Shown: positions 48,538 to 57,674 of the stretch, piece by piece
Position numbering within the stretch: the stretch's first letter is position 1
How the letters are laid out: each line of letters begins with the position of its first letter
Assembly (NCBI RefSeq): GCF_000427405.1
Contig: NZ_KE386491.1
Coordinates: 2,587,001 to 2,651,000 of the forward strand
Origin: Flectobacillus major DSM 103
GTDB lineage: Bacteria; Bacteroidota; Bacteroidia; Cytophagales; Spirosomataceae
DNA: 64,000 nucleotides
Direction of reading: 5' to 3'
Made by a program: the position numbers and the translations under genes
The notes under the pieces: generated by a model
Databases searched by the model: none
What the model was told of the DNA's origin: nothing
The model's input: only the letters and a program-made list of their open reading frames with translations

Positions 48538-48540
48538 AAA

Positions 48541-48575
48541 GCAAAAAAGCCTGTCCCACAAGACAGGCTTTTTGC
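48541..48575 (+). terminator. Terminator after attR
   Basis: GCAAAAAAGCCTGTC pairs with GACAGGCTTTTTGC. It closely resembles the hairpin after attL (6933-6965). Because a phage-like integrase remnant follows, this copy may have come with the older, now decayed, phage. Confidence 0.8.
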
Positions 48576-48639
48576 TTTTATATCTATTTTTCTCCTTCTA
48601 GTTCAATTTGTTATTTTTGGGGATGACACGAGGTTCAGC

Positions 48640-48932
48640 CCAATAGACAAACAAAAGCCACTCGTTTTCTTGACTAACGAACCATTTGAAAGACTCAAAG
48701 CCCATCTGTTCAAAACAAAGCTGCTCAGGAAGTAGCCGACGTTATTATTATTTATTGTCGTACAGGTTTTTACTATCAAGATTAAATATCAAGGCCGCAT
48801 AAAAAAAGACCATCGTGAAAGGTTTAGATGGAAAAGACTGGAGTAAAGAAGCTCTGAAAGTAGTACTTGGGTCTTAAAACTGATCGTTCGTTGGAGGCTG
48901 ATGAATGAAGGGTGATTTTGGAGCTGAGAAAG
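48640..48932 (+). pseudogene. Integrase remnant of an older, related prophage
   Basis: The DNA matches the prophage integrase gene in two blocks: 48640-48835 corresponds to about 7796-8003, and 48836-48932 to about 8230-8333, with the ~225 bases between missing. Fragments such as QNKAAQEVADVIIIYCRTGF are readable but broken by frameshifts and stops. The 5' half of the gene is absent. Same strand and same position relative to an att core and terminator as the intact int gene. Confidence 0.85.
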
Positions 48933-48970
48933 TAAGTATATTTATTGTTGAAGACAAAAGCCCTGGTGGA

Positions 48971-49075
48971 AGTTTCCACTTTTGGTTGTGGCGAATATCT
49001 AAAAGACTCTACATGAAGTCCATTTCAAAGTCAGTTGGTAAATGCAATGCCCTGATTACGCTTGTAGGTCACGTA
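48971..49075 (-). pseudogene. Terminase large subunit 3'-end remnant
   Basis: The bases correspond to 9661-9765: untranslated DNA beyond the terL stop (GTGGAAGTTTCCACTTTTGG) and the last codons, readable as YVTYKRNQGI against YITYKRNQGM in the intact gene. Only about 30-40 bases separate it from the integrase remnant, against about 1.3 kb in the intact prophage, so the abi-like gene is absent here. Confidence 0.85.
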
Positions 49076-49373
49076 CCGTTTCCCCTATTAAAAGATTAAA
49101 GTCCTGCCTTGTTAATCCTGTTTTTTATGCACTACTGCAAAAGCTAAATGCTAAAAGAAAAGCAATTTCCCCTCGACATAAAATTAAATTCAGTCCACTA
49201 TTTCATCTAATAATTATTATGTAAAACTTGTAAAAATAGGTTTTACACTCTACTAATCAAAGCTATCCAAGTACTGATTATCAGACACTTACCACATAAT
49301 AAGATTTAAGAACACATCTATATTTAATTAGGTAAATTAATTTCATCTTTTAACCTAAAAAATCTACAAACCA
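49076..49373. other. Gene-poor DNA after the prophage remnant
   Basis: About 300 AT-rich bases. I found no further similarity to the intact prophage and no second copy of the 21-bp att core, so the right end of the older element is either lost or unrecognisable. It presumably contains the promoter of the gene at 49374. Confidence 0.4.
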
Positions 49374-49733
49374 ATGATTGCAGCTCCTATTAACACAGAA
49401 TTTAAGCTACTCGATGATGAAACAGAGGTTATACTGATAGTAAGTATAGGAAATGATCATCCTGCTTCATCCAATGTATCTATCAAGCCTTCACAAGGCA
49501 TTATCAAACATGATAGCTTTTCTATCAATCTTGGTCACGGAGGAAATCTTCACTTGAAAGAATTGGTAGTGCTTTCGGTAGTTCAAGATAACCCTGAGGA
49601 AAATCAAAACATTCTATTTGTAAACTATGACATAAAGCAAGGAGAGAAAATCAAACAATGGGAAAGTGCAGTGCTAAAAGTTGACAATGGAGAAAGAGGT
49701 ATTTTCAAATTCACTGTTGTTTTTTTCTCTTAA
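49374..49733 (+). CDS. Small beta-rich protein of unknown function
   Basis: A 119-residue, probably cytosolic beta-rich protein (EFKLLDDETEVILIVSIGND; NILFVNYDIKQGEKIKQWES) without signal peptide. It is followed 15 bases later by an outer-membrane barrel gene, so the two probably share a transcript. I do not recognise a family. Confidence 0.6.
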   Translation: MIAAPINTEFKLLDDETEVILIVSIGNDHPASSNVSIKPSQGIIKHDSFSINLGHGGNLHLKELVVLSVVQDNPEENQNILFVNYDIKQGEKIKQWESAVLKVDNGERGIFKFTVVFFS

Positions 49734-49748
49734 ATAATCATCTATATC

Positions 49749-50987
49749 ATGAAAACTTCAACAATATTAACAATATGTCTGCTTTGCTGCTCTAACTTGA
49801 TTTCAGTAGCACAAAACGATAAAAAAGCTACTACTACTGTAGACATCAATATTTTACAACCGCCTTCATCGCCAGGAGCATCCCTTATTGGAATTTCTCC
49901 AAATGATATTGTTAAACCTTCTGACCCAAAGGCATTACTACTTCAAGTTCAAAATCTAGCCAATAATTTCAGTGCTGTTCCTCAAAGTTTTGCTCTTGAT
50001 TTTGCTCCAAAATGGCTTTTTGGAAAGCAAGACAGTCTTAAAAAATTTGCAACGAAAACGGATTTAAAATCAAATATTATTCAAAGTATGGTTGTTTCTG
50101 TTGCTTACAAAAAAGACTCAATAGATAAAGCCCTAGGCTCGAACCTTGGCGTTGGGCTAAAATTTTCTATTTTTAGGGGCAGTCCAAATGTAAGGAAAGT
50201 TTACCGCTATTTAGACCTATTAGCAGAGCACTTTTCTAATGAGATAATAGAAACGAAGATTTTAGGGAAAAATAAAGATTACCAAAAATATAAGAAACAA
50301 TTGGAAAATTTGAAAAATACGAAATTAGACCTTTTATCAAAAAGTATGAGTGTTCCAGAGGAGCTTAACAACGATATTAGCGATCTTGATTATAAAATTC
50401 TTAAACTAAAAGAAGACAATGGTATTTATGATGGGGATTCTATTAGTATCTACAAAAGAATGGAGTCAAATTTGAATAACCTAATTTTTGCAAGAGTTGG
50501 TTTTAAACTTGATGTCGGGTCCGGAATAGTTTGGGAATACCCAAACTATCAAACAAACACATCGAAAGTATCAAAGGCAGGAGTTTGGGTTGTTTCAGGG
50601 TATGAGAATGAAAAAATCTCATTGTTAGGGATAGCCCGATATTTACATAATCCTGAAAAGGCGTTTGCAGATGAAAAAAATGTCATAAAAAAAGAGACAT
50701 TTGATACTTTTGACTATGGTTTAAGATTTACTTTCACTGATTTTGAAAACAAAATTTCGCTCAGTTCAGAAGCAATACATAGGGCAATTATAGGGAATCA
50801 GACACTTCAAAATAGTATTCCAGCATCATGGCGTTTAACACTAAATGCAACATACGAAATAAACAAAACGCTTTCTTTAACCTTTGCTTTTGGTAGAGAT
50901 TTTGATGGAACAATCTCAAAAGGTGGTAATGTGATTAGCTTTTTAAATTTAGTGTCTTCATTTGGTGGCACCAAGAAGATTTTGTAA
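49749..50987 (+). CDS. Exported, probably outer-membrane beta-barrel protein
   Basis: A 412-residue protein with a signal peptide (MKTSTILTICLLCCSNLISV ending at AQ). After it come a Pro/Ser-rich segment (INILQPPSSPGASLIGISPN) and alternating amphipathic strands such as VGVGLKFSIFRG, ARVGFKLDVGSGIVWEYP and FDYGLRFTFTDFENKISLSS, interrupted by a charged helical insert (about 140-215). The end approaches the barrel C-terminal pattern (SFLNLVSSFGG). The architecture suits an outer-membrane protein; transport or structural role unknown. Confidence 0.65.
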   Translation: MKTSTILTICLLCCSNLISVAQNDKKATTTVDINILQPPSSPGASLIGISPNDIVKPSDPKALLLQVQNLANNFSAVPQSFALDFAPKWLFGKQDSLKKFATKTDLKSNIIQSMVVSVAYKKDSIDKALGSNLGVGLKFSIFRGSPNVRKVYRYLDLLAEHFSNEIIETKILGKNKDYQKYKKQLENLKNTKLDLLSKSMSVPEELNNDISDLDYKILKLKEDNGIYDGDSISIYKRMESNLNNLIFARVGFKLDVGSGIVWEYPNYQTNTSKVSKAGVWVVSGYENEKISLLGIARYLHNPEKAFADEKNVIKKETFDTFDYGLRFTFTDFENKISLSSEAIHRAIIGNQTLQNSIPASWRLTLNATYEINKTLSLTFAFGRDFDGTISKGGNVISFLNLVSSFGGTKKIL

Positions 50988-51000
50988 ATATCTGATTTAA

Positions 51001-51041
51001 CTAATCAAGGTCAAATACCTCCAATTCTTGGCCTTGATTAG
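51001..51041. terminator. Terminator between convergent genes
   Basis: CTAATCAAGG (51001-51010) pairs exactly with CCTTGATTAG (51032-51041) in the gap between the barrel gene and the leftward LanC-like gene. A T run is weak, so efficiency is uncertain. Confidence 0.5.
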
Positions 51042-51110
51042 TTCTAGCCAAATTAGCAATAATCTGTTTCGATTATTAGTCAAAGTAAGGCCTAAAGGCT
51101 CGTTGCCGTT

Positions 51111-52958
51111 TTACTCTACCAGTACAATAAGGCCATTGAAAATAAATTGTTCAAGAGTTTCATCCATAAAAACTAAAAGCTTATTTTTCTCCATTTCAGT
51201 TTGAATTTCAAAATTATTTAGAAACGTTTCTTTTACATCTTTGATTGACATTTTTTCATAAAATGATTCTAAAAAAATCAATTGATTTTCTGAAAGTCCT
51301 AAAACTACCTTTTGCTCATTATTGGGTTTTACTTTTATTACGCCATAATAACTAGAAGATGGTATTAAGAGAATTTCATTTAGGGGCTTTCTATTAATCT
51401 TCCACCACTCCCATTTAGATTCAAACAAATATACATTATCAGCAATCGCAAACTGTTTTTCTAGCAAATCTGATTCTTTTAAATTAAGTAAATGGTTTGT
51501 CAAAGAAAATTGCACAATCTCTTCTATTTTCAAGAAAATCTTGCTGGTATGTTTGGCAATACATTTCCTATTAAATTGTTCAAATTTCAAAGAATTTTTA
51601 AGTATTCTTTGGTTTCGATGAGTTTTAAAAAGGCTACATTTCTTTAATATATTCTCAAATTTTTTGAAGAAAGTTTGATTGTAAATGATACTATTTTGCA
51701 TCAGATGATTATCAAAATAGTTTTCCTCAAGATGCTCTAAAAAAAACAAAGTTTGCGGATAATATCGCATAACTAAAGATTTTTGCATACGATTTTCAAG
51801 ATTTTCGGGCAGGCAATTGGTTAAGTTAATGTTGGGGAGTACCTCTAACTTATTGACATCATAGTCATTAGTGAGGCAGAGTAACAAAGACAATTTTAGC
51901 GGTATTGTTAAGCCTACTGTGTCCAACAAACTTATAATTTTTCGTTCATATTTTACATCTCCAGTTATTTTGTAGAGCTTACCATATAAATAGCATAATT
52001 CCTTCATATTATTTATATAATAAGTATCACTTTCTTTCCTTTCAATCTTTGTCAAACATAGCTCTATTTTATGTACTAATTCCTTATTTTGAGTGTCTGA
52101 GCTCAAGATATAATTAGTAAGTGAAATACAAATTCCTAAAGAGCCTTCCCAAAAACTTGTGTTTACTTGAGGCTGTTTAAACAAATGAATATGGCCTGCA
52201 TTAAAGTGTTCAATTAATTTGAAATGTTCTTCTGTTGTAGATATTTTCAACAAATTATCATTCCAACATAGCTCTTTTTTATTCCATTGTCCTTCTAATG
52301 AAGCTAATAAAGCCTTCAACATTGTATCGTCTGACATTCGATACATCTTTGATGATAAAAGGTTAAAGGCCCATATTAAGCCTGCATTTCCACTTCCCAA
52401 ACCTGTTAGAGAACCTTTATTGGCATCTGGATAAAAACTTGTTATACCAGACTTATCGACTATTAGATTCTGAATTACTATATCAAAAGTTGAATAAATA
52501 ATACCTTCTAATGCTAATTCTGGGCTGAACTTATGCAAATACTGTAATATTAGTAATACTCCTATTCTACCTTTAAGCAGACAGTTAGAGCGTTGAGAAT
52601 TGGTTATGTAATCTACTACTTTGGATTTCGATATAAAAGTGTTGGCATAATTAAGATACTGCTTATCAAGTAATTCTTCGTAAACTTTTAAATAAGTATA
52701 GATTACTCTTCCCCTACCAGTAAACAAACAATAAGTATGGGGTATTTCGGCTTCAATTCGTTGTAGTTTCTCGCACAAGCTTCTTAATTGAACTTCGACA
52801 TCGCTAGAGTTTTTATGTATTGCTAATAATAGCAAGATATCGTCTGTTATTTCGATATAGTTTTGTTTATTAATATCATTAATCTTTGATCTGTTTTCCT
52901 CTAAGTAAATAGGTAGCGTTTGATTAATAACCTCCCAATATTTTTGGTTACGTTCCAT
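51111..52958 (-). CDS. LanC-like protein without zinc ligands, fused to a PqqD/RRE-like domain
   Basis: A 615-residue protein. Residues 1-290 show the LanC helical-repeat signatures as degenerate Gly motifs: TGRGRVIYTYL (80-90), LKGRIGVLLILQYL (128-141), TGLGSGNAGLIWAF (185-198) and FWEGSLGICISL (269-280). In true LanC these positions carry GxxHG and the WC-G/CHG zinc ligands; here His and Cys are gone, so it cannot be an active cyclase. Residues ~551-615 (LSENQLIFLESFYEKMSIKD ... FIFNGLIVLVE) follow the PqqD pattern of leader-binding RRE domains. Last gene of the five-gene leftward operon. I infer a leader-binding scaffold or adaptor for tailoring. Confidence 0.65.
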   Translation of the reverse strand: MERNQKYWEVINQTLPIYLEENRSKINDINKQNYIEITDDILLLLAIHKNSSDVEVQLRSLCEKLQRIEAEIPHTYCLFTGRGRVIYTYLKVYEELLDKQYLNYANTFISKSKVVDYITNSQRSNCLLKGRIGVLLILQYLHKFSPELALEGIIYSTFDIVIQNLIVDKSGITSFYPDANKGSLTGLGSGNAGLIWAFNLLSSKMYRMSDDTMLKALLASLEGQWNKKELCWNDNLLKISTTEEHFKLIEHFNAGHIHLFKQPQVNTSFWEGSLGICISLTNYILSSDTQNKELVHKIELCLTKIERKESDTYYINNMKELCYLYGKLYKITGDVKYERKIISLLDTVGLTIPLKLSLLLCLTNDYDVNKLEVLPNINLTNCLPENLENRMQKSLVMRYYPQTLFFLEHLEENYFDNHLMQNSIIYNQTFFKKFENILKKCSLFKTHRNQRILKNSLKFEQFNRKCIAKHTSKIFLKIEEIVQFSLTNHLLNLKESDLLEKQFAIADNVYLFESKWEWWKINRKPLNEILLIPSSSYYGVIKVKPNNEQKVVLGLSENQLIFLESFYEKMSIKDVKETFLNNFEIQTEMEKNKLLVFMDETLEQFIFNGLIVLVE

Positions 52959-52967
52959 AATTTTTTA

Positions 52968-53855
52968 TTATAAATCTCCACTTTGAATTAATGCTAAGAT
53001 ATGATAGTAATAGGTAGGGAATTCTAACAGTAAACGAGATTCAAGCCAGTTTTCTGAATCGGTTTCTTTCTTGTAAGGGCCTATTATATGAATATACGAA
53101 GTTCTATATGATACTCCCTGAAAGTCACATAAGTACTTACGATATAAATTTCCGATATTCTGAAAAAGATAAGTAATATTTATTTTTTTTTCCCTAGAAA
53201 AACAGGTAAACAAATACTGTTCAAATATAACATTTGACAAGCCAATATTAACCAAAGGTAATTGTTGGATATTTTTATTGATAAAAGTAAAAGCTAATTT
53301 GGAATATTCCTCAAAAAACAAAGTGTCATGCCCCCCTATAATACCTGCATTTGAAGAAATTAATGGTTGAGGAAACGTCTTTGATATTGGCTCTGGGAGG
53401 TATTCAAAATGTTCTAAAATTTCTGATAATATAACCTTATCGTAGTCAAAATCTATCTCTATATTTTGAGCTACAAGAGGAGCCTCTAAAATAGAAGAGT
53501 CAAATTTTTTCCAAATAAAAACGTCACTATCAAAATGCAAAAATGGTTCTTTTTGTAAACCATAACTGTATATTTTCCCTAATGCCCACAAATCTTCATG
53601 GTAATTATTAAGACAATCTAATTCTACTTTAACAGAGGAATATGGCAGTTCTAAAATATCAATAAGTACTCTCTTCCCTTTTACGTCGGTTATTAACTCT
53701 GTATTTCCAAAATATTTATTCAATAACAAACAGCTTAATGCCCAACTCATATAATAATACTTACGATGTCGCCAGCCACCCATTTTTCGTCCTTCCCAGC
53801 TACTCAGTTCTTTCGTATAAAAAGGTTTTGTCCAATAACTTTGTATAATTTTCAT
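52968..53855 (-). CDS. GT-A-like glycosyltransferase, copy 2
   Basis: A 295-residue protein of the same family as the next upstream gene. KMGGWRHRKYYYMSWALSCL near the N-terminus, the DxD metal/nucleotide-sugar motif in FLHFDSDVFIW, and SSNAGIIGGHDTLFFEEYSK match GT-A glycosyltransferases (GT8/GT32-like). I believe database entries call this family DUF6734. It follows its paralog by five bases and precedes the LanC-like gene by nine, so all are translated together. It probably transfers a sugar to the lanthipeptide or another small molecule made here; the acceptor is not shown. Confidence 0.6.
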   Translation of the reverse strand: MKIIQSYWTKPFYTKELSSWEGRKMGGWRHRKYYYMSWALSCLLLNKYFGNTELITDVKGKRVLIDILELPYSSVKVELDCLNNYHEDLWALGKIYSYGLQKEPFLHFDSDVFIWKKFDSSILEAPLVAQNIEIDFDYDKVILSEILEHFEYLPEPISKTFPQPLISSNAGIIGGHDTLFFEEYSKLAFTFINKNIQQLPLVNIGLSNVIFEQYLFTCFSREKKINITYLFQNIGNLYRKYLCDFQGVSYRTSYIHIIGPYKKETDSENWLESRLLLEFPTYYYHILALIQSGDL

Positions 53856-53860
53856 GGGAA

Positions 53861-54748
53861 TTAAATTTCATTCTTTTCAATCAACTCTAAAATATTGTAA
53901 TAAAAATCTGGATATTCAAACAACAGTCGATTGGCTAAGTTCTCGCAAGCAACAAACTTCTTTTTAGCATTTCCTACTGCATGAACATAATGTCTACGAT
54001 TCGGAATAGAAGCAAATTGAGTTATTTTATCGTAAGAAGATGTCATTGAATCGAATAAAAAAGAAACTTTTTTATTCATAGCTCTTGCCAAACACGAAAA
54101 TAAATATTGCTCATAGATAAGCACAGTACTACCTAAATTAACTTTATTATAATAAGCCTTATTTTTTTCTAAAAAATCGAAAGCCTCAAAAGCAAACTCT
54201 TTCAAAAAGCTTATATCACTACCTCCAAAAACCCCAGCATTACACGAATGGATGATTGGTTGTCGTTGATAGTCACTTGTCATGTAGGTTGGTATATATT
54301 CAAAATTTGATATAATATCATTCCAAACGGTTGTATAATATTCAAAGCCAATATCTTCATTTTGAGCTATTAAAGGCTTGTTATTAATGTCATCTAATGT
54401 TTTCCAAATATATACATCACCGTCAACATGAAGAAATGGCTCATTTTGTAATGTATAACTATGCAGTTTTGAAATTGCCCATAAATCTGGGTGATAATTA
54501 TTATAAATATCTAACTCAACCCTAATACTATCATAAGGAAGATTGAGTTTATCGATAAATAATTTTTTGCCTTCCTTATCAGTAACTAACTCTATAAAGC
54601 CGTAATGTTTTTTAAATTGAAGACAACTTAATGCCCAACTCATGTAATTATATTTTTTGTCTAACCAACCGCCCATTTTTCTATCTTCAAAGCGTTCAAT
54701 ACTCTTATCCAAACTTGGTTTAGACCAAAAACTGTGAATAATTTTCAT
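53861..54748 (-). CDS. GT-A-like glycosyltransferase, copy 1
   Basis: A 295-residue protein. KMGGWLDKKYNYMSWALSCL, FLHVDGDVYIW (DxD, Asp-Gly-Asp) and HSCNAGVFGGSDISFLKEFA correspond to the donor-binding and NAG motifs of GT-A-fold glycosyltransferases. It is the same length as copy 2 and aligns with it throughout. It lies 45 bases after the LytTR regulator gene. Two paralogs in one operon could add two sugars or act as a heterodimer. Enzyme class is inferred from motifs; sugar and acceptor unknown. Confidence 0.6.
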   Translation of the reverse strand: MKIIHSFWSKPSLDKSIERFEDRKMGGWLDKKYNYMSWALSCLQFKKHYGFIELVTDKEGKKLFIDKLNLPYDSIRVELDIYNNYHPDLWAISKLHSYTLQNEPFLHVDGDVYIWKTLDDINNKPLIAQNEDIGFEYYTTVWNDIISNFEYIPTYMTSDYQRQPIIHSCNAGVFGGSDISFLKEFAFEAFDFLEKNKAYYNKVNLGSTVLIYEQYLFSCLARAMNKKVSFLFDSMTSSYDKITQFASIPNRRHYVHAVGNAKKKFVACENLANRLLFEYPDFYYNILELIEKNEI

Positions 54749-54793
54749 TTTTATAGCAGGTTCATTGGGTGATCACATTGTAACACTTAGTTA

Positions 54794-55549
54794 TTATTTT
54801 AGCCCACTTAATAGATTAATAATTTCTTCTCTTTTACGGGTTGAAACGGGGATTTCTTTGGTATACCCTGTTAATTTATGTTTAAGTATAATTGAACAAT
54901 TTTCTTTTTTAAAGAGGGTAACAAAATTAATATTCACAATGAATGACTGATGAACTCTTAAAAAAGTCGTTTCTGGCAAGAGCATTTCATATTCTTTAAG
55001 AGGTTTTGACACAATAGGTTTACTTCCGTCATTTAAAAAAAAAGTAGTGTAACCCCCATCTGCCTCACAATACATGATTTCTTCCAACCATAATATATGT
55101 AATCCTTCCCTTGTATTAATAGTTATTCTTTGGGGCTTATGCTGCAAATGTTCTGCTGCTACCCGATACTGCTCTTTAGACACCAGTTTTTGTCTAACTT
55201 TATCAATAGCCAAATGGAAATCATCTTCGCCAATTGGTTTTAATAAATAATCCAATACTCCTACTTTCAATGCCTTCAGTGCATATTGGTCATAAGCTGT
55301 AATAAAAATAACTTTAAAAGAAAAATCTGGAAAATCAGCTAACAAATCGAAGCCCGTTTTATCACCCAATCTTATATCTAACAAAAGCAAATCAACCTGA
55401 TTTTTTTTTAGCATTACTTTAGCATCAGGAACATTTTCGCATTCTCCTATTAGTAAAATATCTGTTCGCTCGGCGAGATAAGTCTTAGTTATGATACGTA
55501 TTGACTCTTCATCGTCAACAATTAACACACGGAGAGGTTTATGAGTCAT
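54794..55549 (-). CDS. LytTR-family response regulator
   Basis: A 251-residue regulator. Receiver domain: IVDDEES, phosphorylated Asp in DLLLLDIRLGDK, switch Thr in FITAYDQYA and Lys in DYLLKPIG. DNA-binding LytTR domain: INTREGLHILWLEEIMYCEA, TFLRVHQSFIVNINFV. LytTR proteins bind direct repeats near the promoters they activate. It overlaps the sensor kinase gene by 11 bases. Located in the divergent operon of the lanthipeptide locus, it most likely controls lanA-lanC-lanB-transporter expression. Confidence 0.9.
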   Translation of the reverse strand: MTHKPLRVLIVDDEESIRIITKTYLAERTDILLIGECENVPDAKVMLKKNQVDLLLLDIRLGDKTGFDLLADFPDFSFKVIFITAYDQYALKALKVGVLDYLLKPIGEDDFHLAIDKVRQKLVSKEQYRVAAEHLQHKPQRITINTREGLHILWLEEIMYCEADGGYTTFFLNDGSKPIVSKPLKEYEMLLPETTFLRVHQSFIVNINFVTLFKKENCSIILKHKLTGYTKEIPVSTRKREEIINLLSGLK

Positions 55550-57413
55550 GTAAAGGAATGGTTATAGCGACATAAAAGCCTAAATTGGGACTTTCTCTTT
55601 TAGTAATATTCAAAGAGGAAGGCACACCTGTTTCTTTTGATAATAATTTTAATCTTTCTTTAACAATTTCGGTAGAATGAGAAAACTTTGTAGTTTGTTT
55701 GGTTGATTGCTCACCTCGTCCATTATCATCAATCGTACAAATAAGTTGAGCCCCTTGCTTTTGAAAACTTACTTTTAAAAAGCCTTTATATTTAATACTT
55801 GAAAAACCATGTTCAAGGGAGTTTTCAATAAAGGGTTGAATTAGCATAGGAGGAATAGATACCAATGATTTCTTCAACTCTGGAGGGTACTCGATTGTAT
55901 AATCGAATTTATCTGTATACCTAATTTTTTGAAGGGATAGATAATGTTCTAAAATGGACAATTCATCTTCAATATTAATAGACTTTTGCCTCGAATTTTC
56001 TAAAATTAATCTTGTTAAATCAGCGTATTTTGTCAGATAACGATTAGCTATTTTAGTATTTCCCAAAAGAATCTCCTTTTGTATTGCACTCAAGGCATTA
56101 AACATAAAGTGAGGATTCATTTGTGAAAGCAATAATCGTTGTTCTAATTCAAGATGTTCTTTTTCTGATTTTAATTTTCTTCTTTTTACCAACAGAGACA
56201 ATAATAATACCCCACTTATTCCCAACAATATCACAACCCCTAAAATAATGTATTGCTGTTCTACAATTTTATTTTTGAATGTTAGCTGTGTTTGTAATTT
56301 ATTTATTGCATTCTGTTTTTTTTCTACATTATACTTCCCTTCCAACTCTCTTACCTTTAAATCATGTTCTTTCGTTTGTCTCTTATAAAGAAAATCAACA
56401 GCATTTTTATTATAGAAATAAGCTAGCTTGTATAATTTTTTTCTTAGATAGCTCTTTTCCAAACCAAGAGAATACCCATATCGAATATCATCCCATTCTA
56501 TATCATCAATTTTATTTTTTCGACAAATAGCTTCACTACGCTTTAAATAAGAAATTGCTTTATCTATTTTATTAAGACTTATATATGTTTCGCCAATATT
56601 GCTATATAATCTAGCTTTCTCAAGGTTATTGAGCATTTTTTGGGTTGCTAAATACCGACCATCAAGTTGAAAATAGTATAAAGCACTATCTGCTTTTTTC
56701 ATCTCTGTGAATACTCCTGCAATAGCAATGTATGAAATATGAATTCTTTCTGCTACACCGCTTTTTTGGGCAAAATAAAGTGCTTTTTGAGCATTACTAA
56801 GGGCTTGAGGATATTTTTTTTGGTTAATGTAACAAAGTGCTAAATAATAATGCGATACACTCAATGTACTATAATTATCTTTTTTTGAGTACAAAATACA
56901 TTTGAAATAATAACTAAGTGCATTATTGAAGTTTTGCATCTCAAAATTTATCATTCCCATTATCGAATAAATATTAGCAAGATGCCCTGTGTTTGTAGCA
57001 TCTTCTATGGCTTTTGCTTTCAAAATACATTTGTATGCTTCATCCAATTTGTCCTTATAAATGTACAAATAGCTTTGGGCTATCAAAATCTTGACTTTTA
57101 TTTCTTGGTTTTTTACAGTATTAGCCCACAACTGACTTTTTGTTATTTCTTGTTCTGCTCTTTCGTCGTGTTTTTGACTAAAATAATTTGAATACAGATA
57201 ATGGAAATATGCTTTTTCTGTCGGTGAAAAATTTTCATAACAACATTTTTCCATAGAATCTAATTGAGATTTAACCTTACTGAGTTTTGCCTCTTTAAGC
57301 GAAGATTCGATAAAAATAAGTCTCGAATAAGATTCTGTTTCTACTTTGTCGTCATTTATTTTTTTACAAGAACCTACTAAAAACAAAAAAATTAAAAAGG
57401 CAAATATTTTCAT
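55539..57413 (-). CDS. TPR-containing lipoprotein sensor histidine kinase (LytS type)
   Basis: A 624-residue protein. A lipoprotein signal (MKIFAFLIFLFLVGSC, lipid Cys16) is followed by several TPR repeats (about 60-330; e.g. IYSIMGMINFEMQNFNNALS, NIGETYISLNKIDKAISYLK), a coiled coil, one membrane segment (YIILGVVILLGISGVLLLSL) and a HisKA-LytS kinase: LLLSQMNPHFMFNALSAIQ (phospho-His), QPFIENSLEHGF and IDDNGRG. The signal peptide puts the TPR region outside the cytoplasm, where it could sense the mature peptide or envelope stress. It is the first gene of a five-gene leftward operon and shares an 11-base overlap with the regulator gene. Confidence 0.9.
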   Translation of the reverse strand: MKIFAFLIFLFLVGSCKKINDDKVETESYSRLIFIESSLKEAKLSKVKSQLDSMEKCCYENFSPTEKAYFHYLYSNYFSQKHDERAEQEITKSQLWANTVKNQEIKVKILIAQSYLYIYKDKLDEAYKCILKAKAIEDATNTGHLANIYSIMGMINFEMQNFNNALSYYFKCILYSKKDNYSTLSVSHYYLALCYINQKKYPQALSNAQKALYFAQKSGVAERIHISYIAIAGVFTEMKKADSALYYFQLDGRYLATQKMLNNLEKARLYSNIGETYISLNKIDKAISYLKRSEAICRKNKIDDIEWDDIRYGYSLGLEKSYLRKKLYKLAYFYNKNAVDFLYKRQTKEHDLKVRELEGKYNVEKKQNAINKLQTQLTFKNKIVEQQYIILGVVILLGISGVLLLSLLVKRRKLKSEKEHLELEQRLLLSQMNPHFMFNALSAIQKEILLGNTKIANRYLTKYADLTRLILENSRQKSINIEDELSILEHYLSLQKIRYTDKFDYTIEYPPELKKSLVSIPPMLIQPFIENSLEHGFSSIKYKGFLKVSFQKQGAQLICTIDDNGRGEQSTKQTTKFSHSTEIVKERLKLLSKETGVPSSLNITKRESPNLGFYVAITIPLHDS

Positions 57414-57674
57414 TGTGTGTGTTTTTGAGTACCAGCTACAAATCTAATGACTTAGACCAATTATAAAAATCAAACCATTAAAGATATTTTTTCAAAGAAA
57501 AATCCTATTCGCAGATAATTGATATGAACATACACTTATACAGTATAAGCGTGCAAATAATAATTAGACTTGTACTATCTATTTCTTTTTACATACTTTT
57601 AGTGCATCAAATTAATAGTTATATCCCATTAATTCTCCCTTTAATACATTTTAATTATTTAAACAACCAATAAC
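57414..57674. promoter_or_regulatory. Divergent control region of the lanthipeptide locus
   Basis: Two hundred sixty bases between the sensor kinase (leftward) and lanA (rightward). A possible lanA promoter is TTG at 57570-57572 and TACTTTTA at 57594-57601, with spacing 21, one mismatch in the -7 element. I did not find a clear pair of direct repeats for the LytTR regulator, so its site remains unidentified. Confidence 0.35.

Noticed and set aside
48905-49224. Short ORFs in the prophage remnant
   Set aside because: They run across frame-broken integrase and antisense terminase remains and do not form a coherent product.
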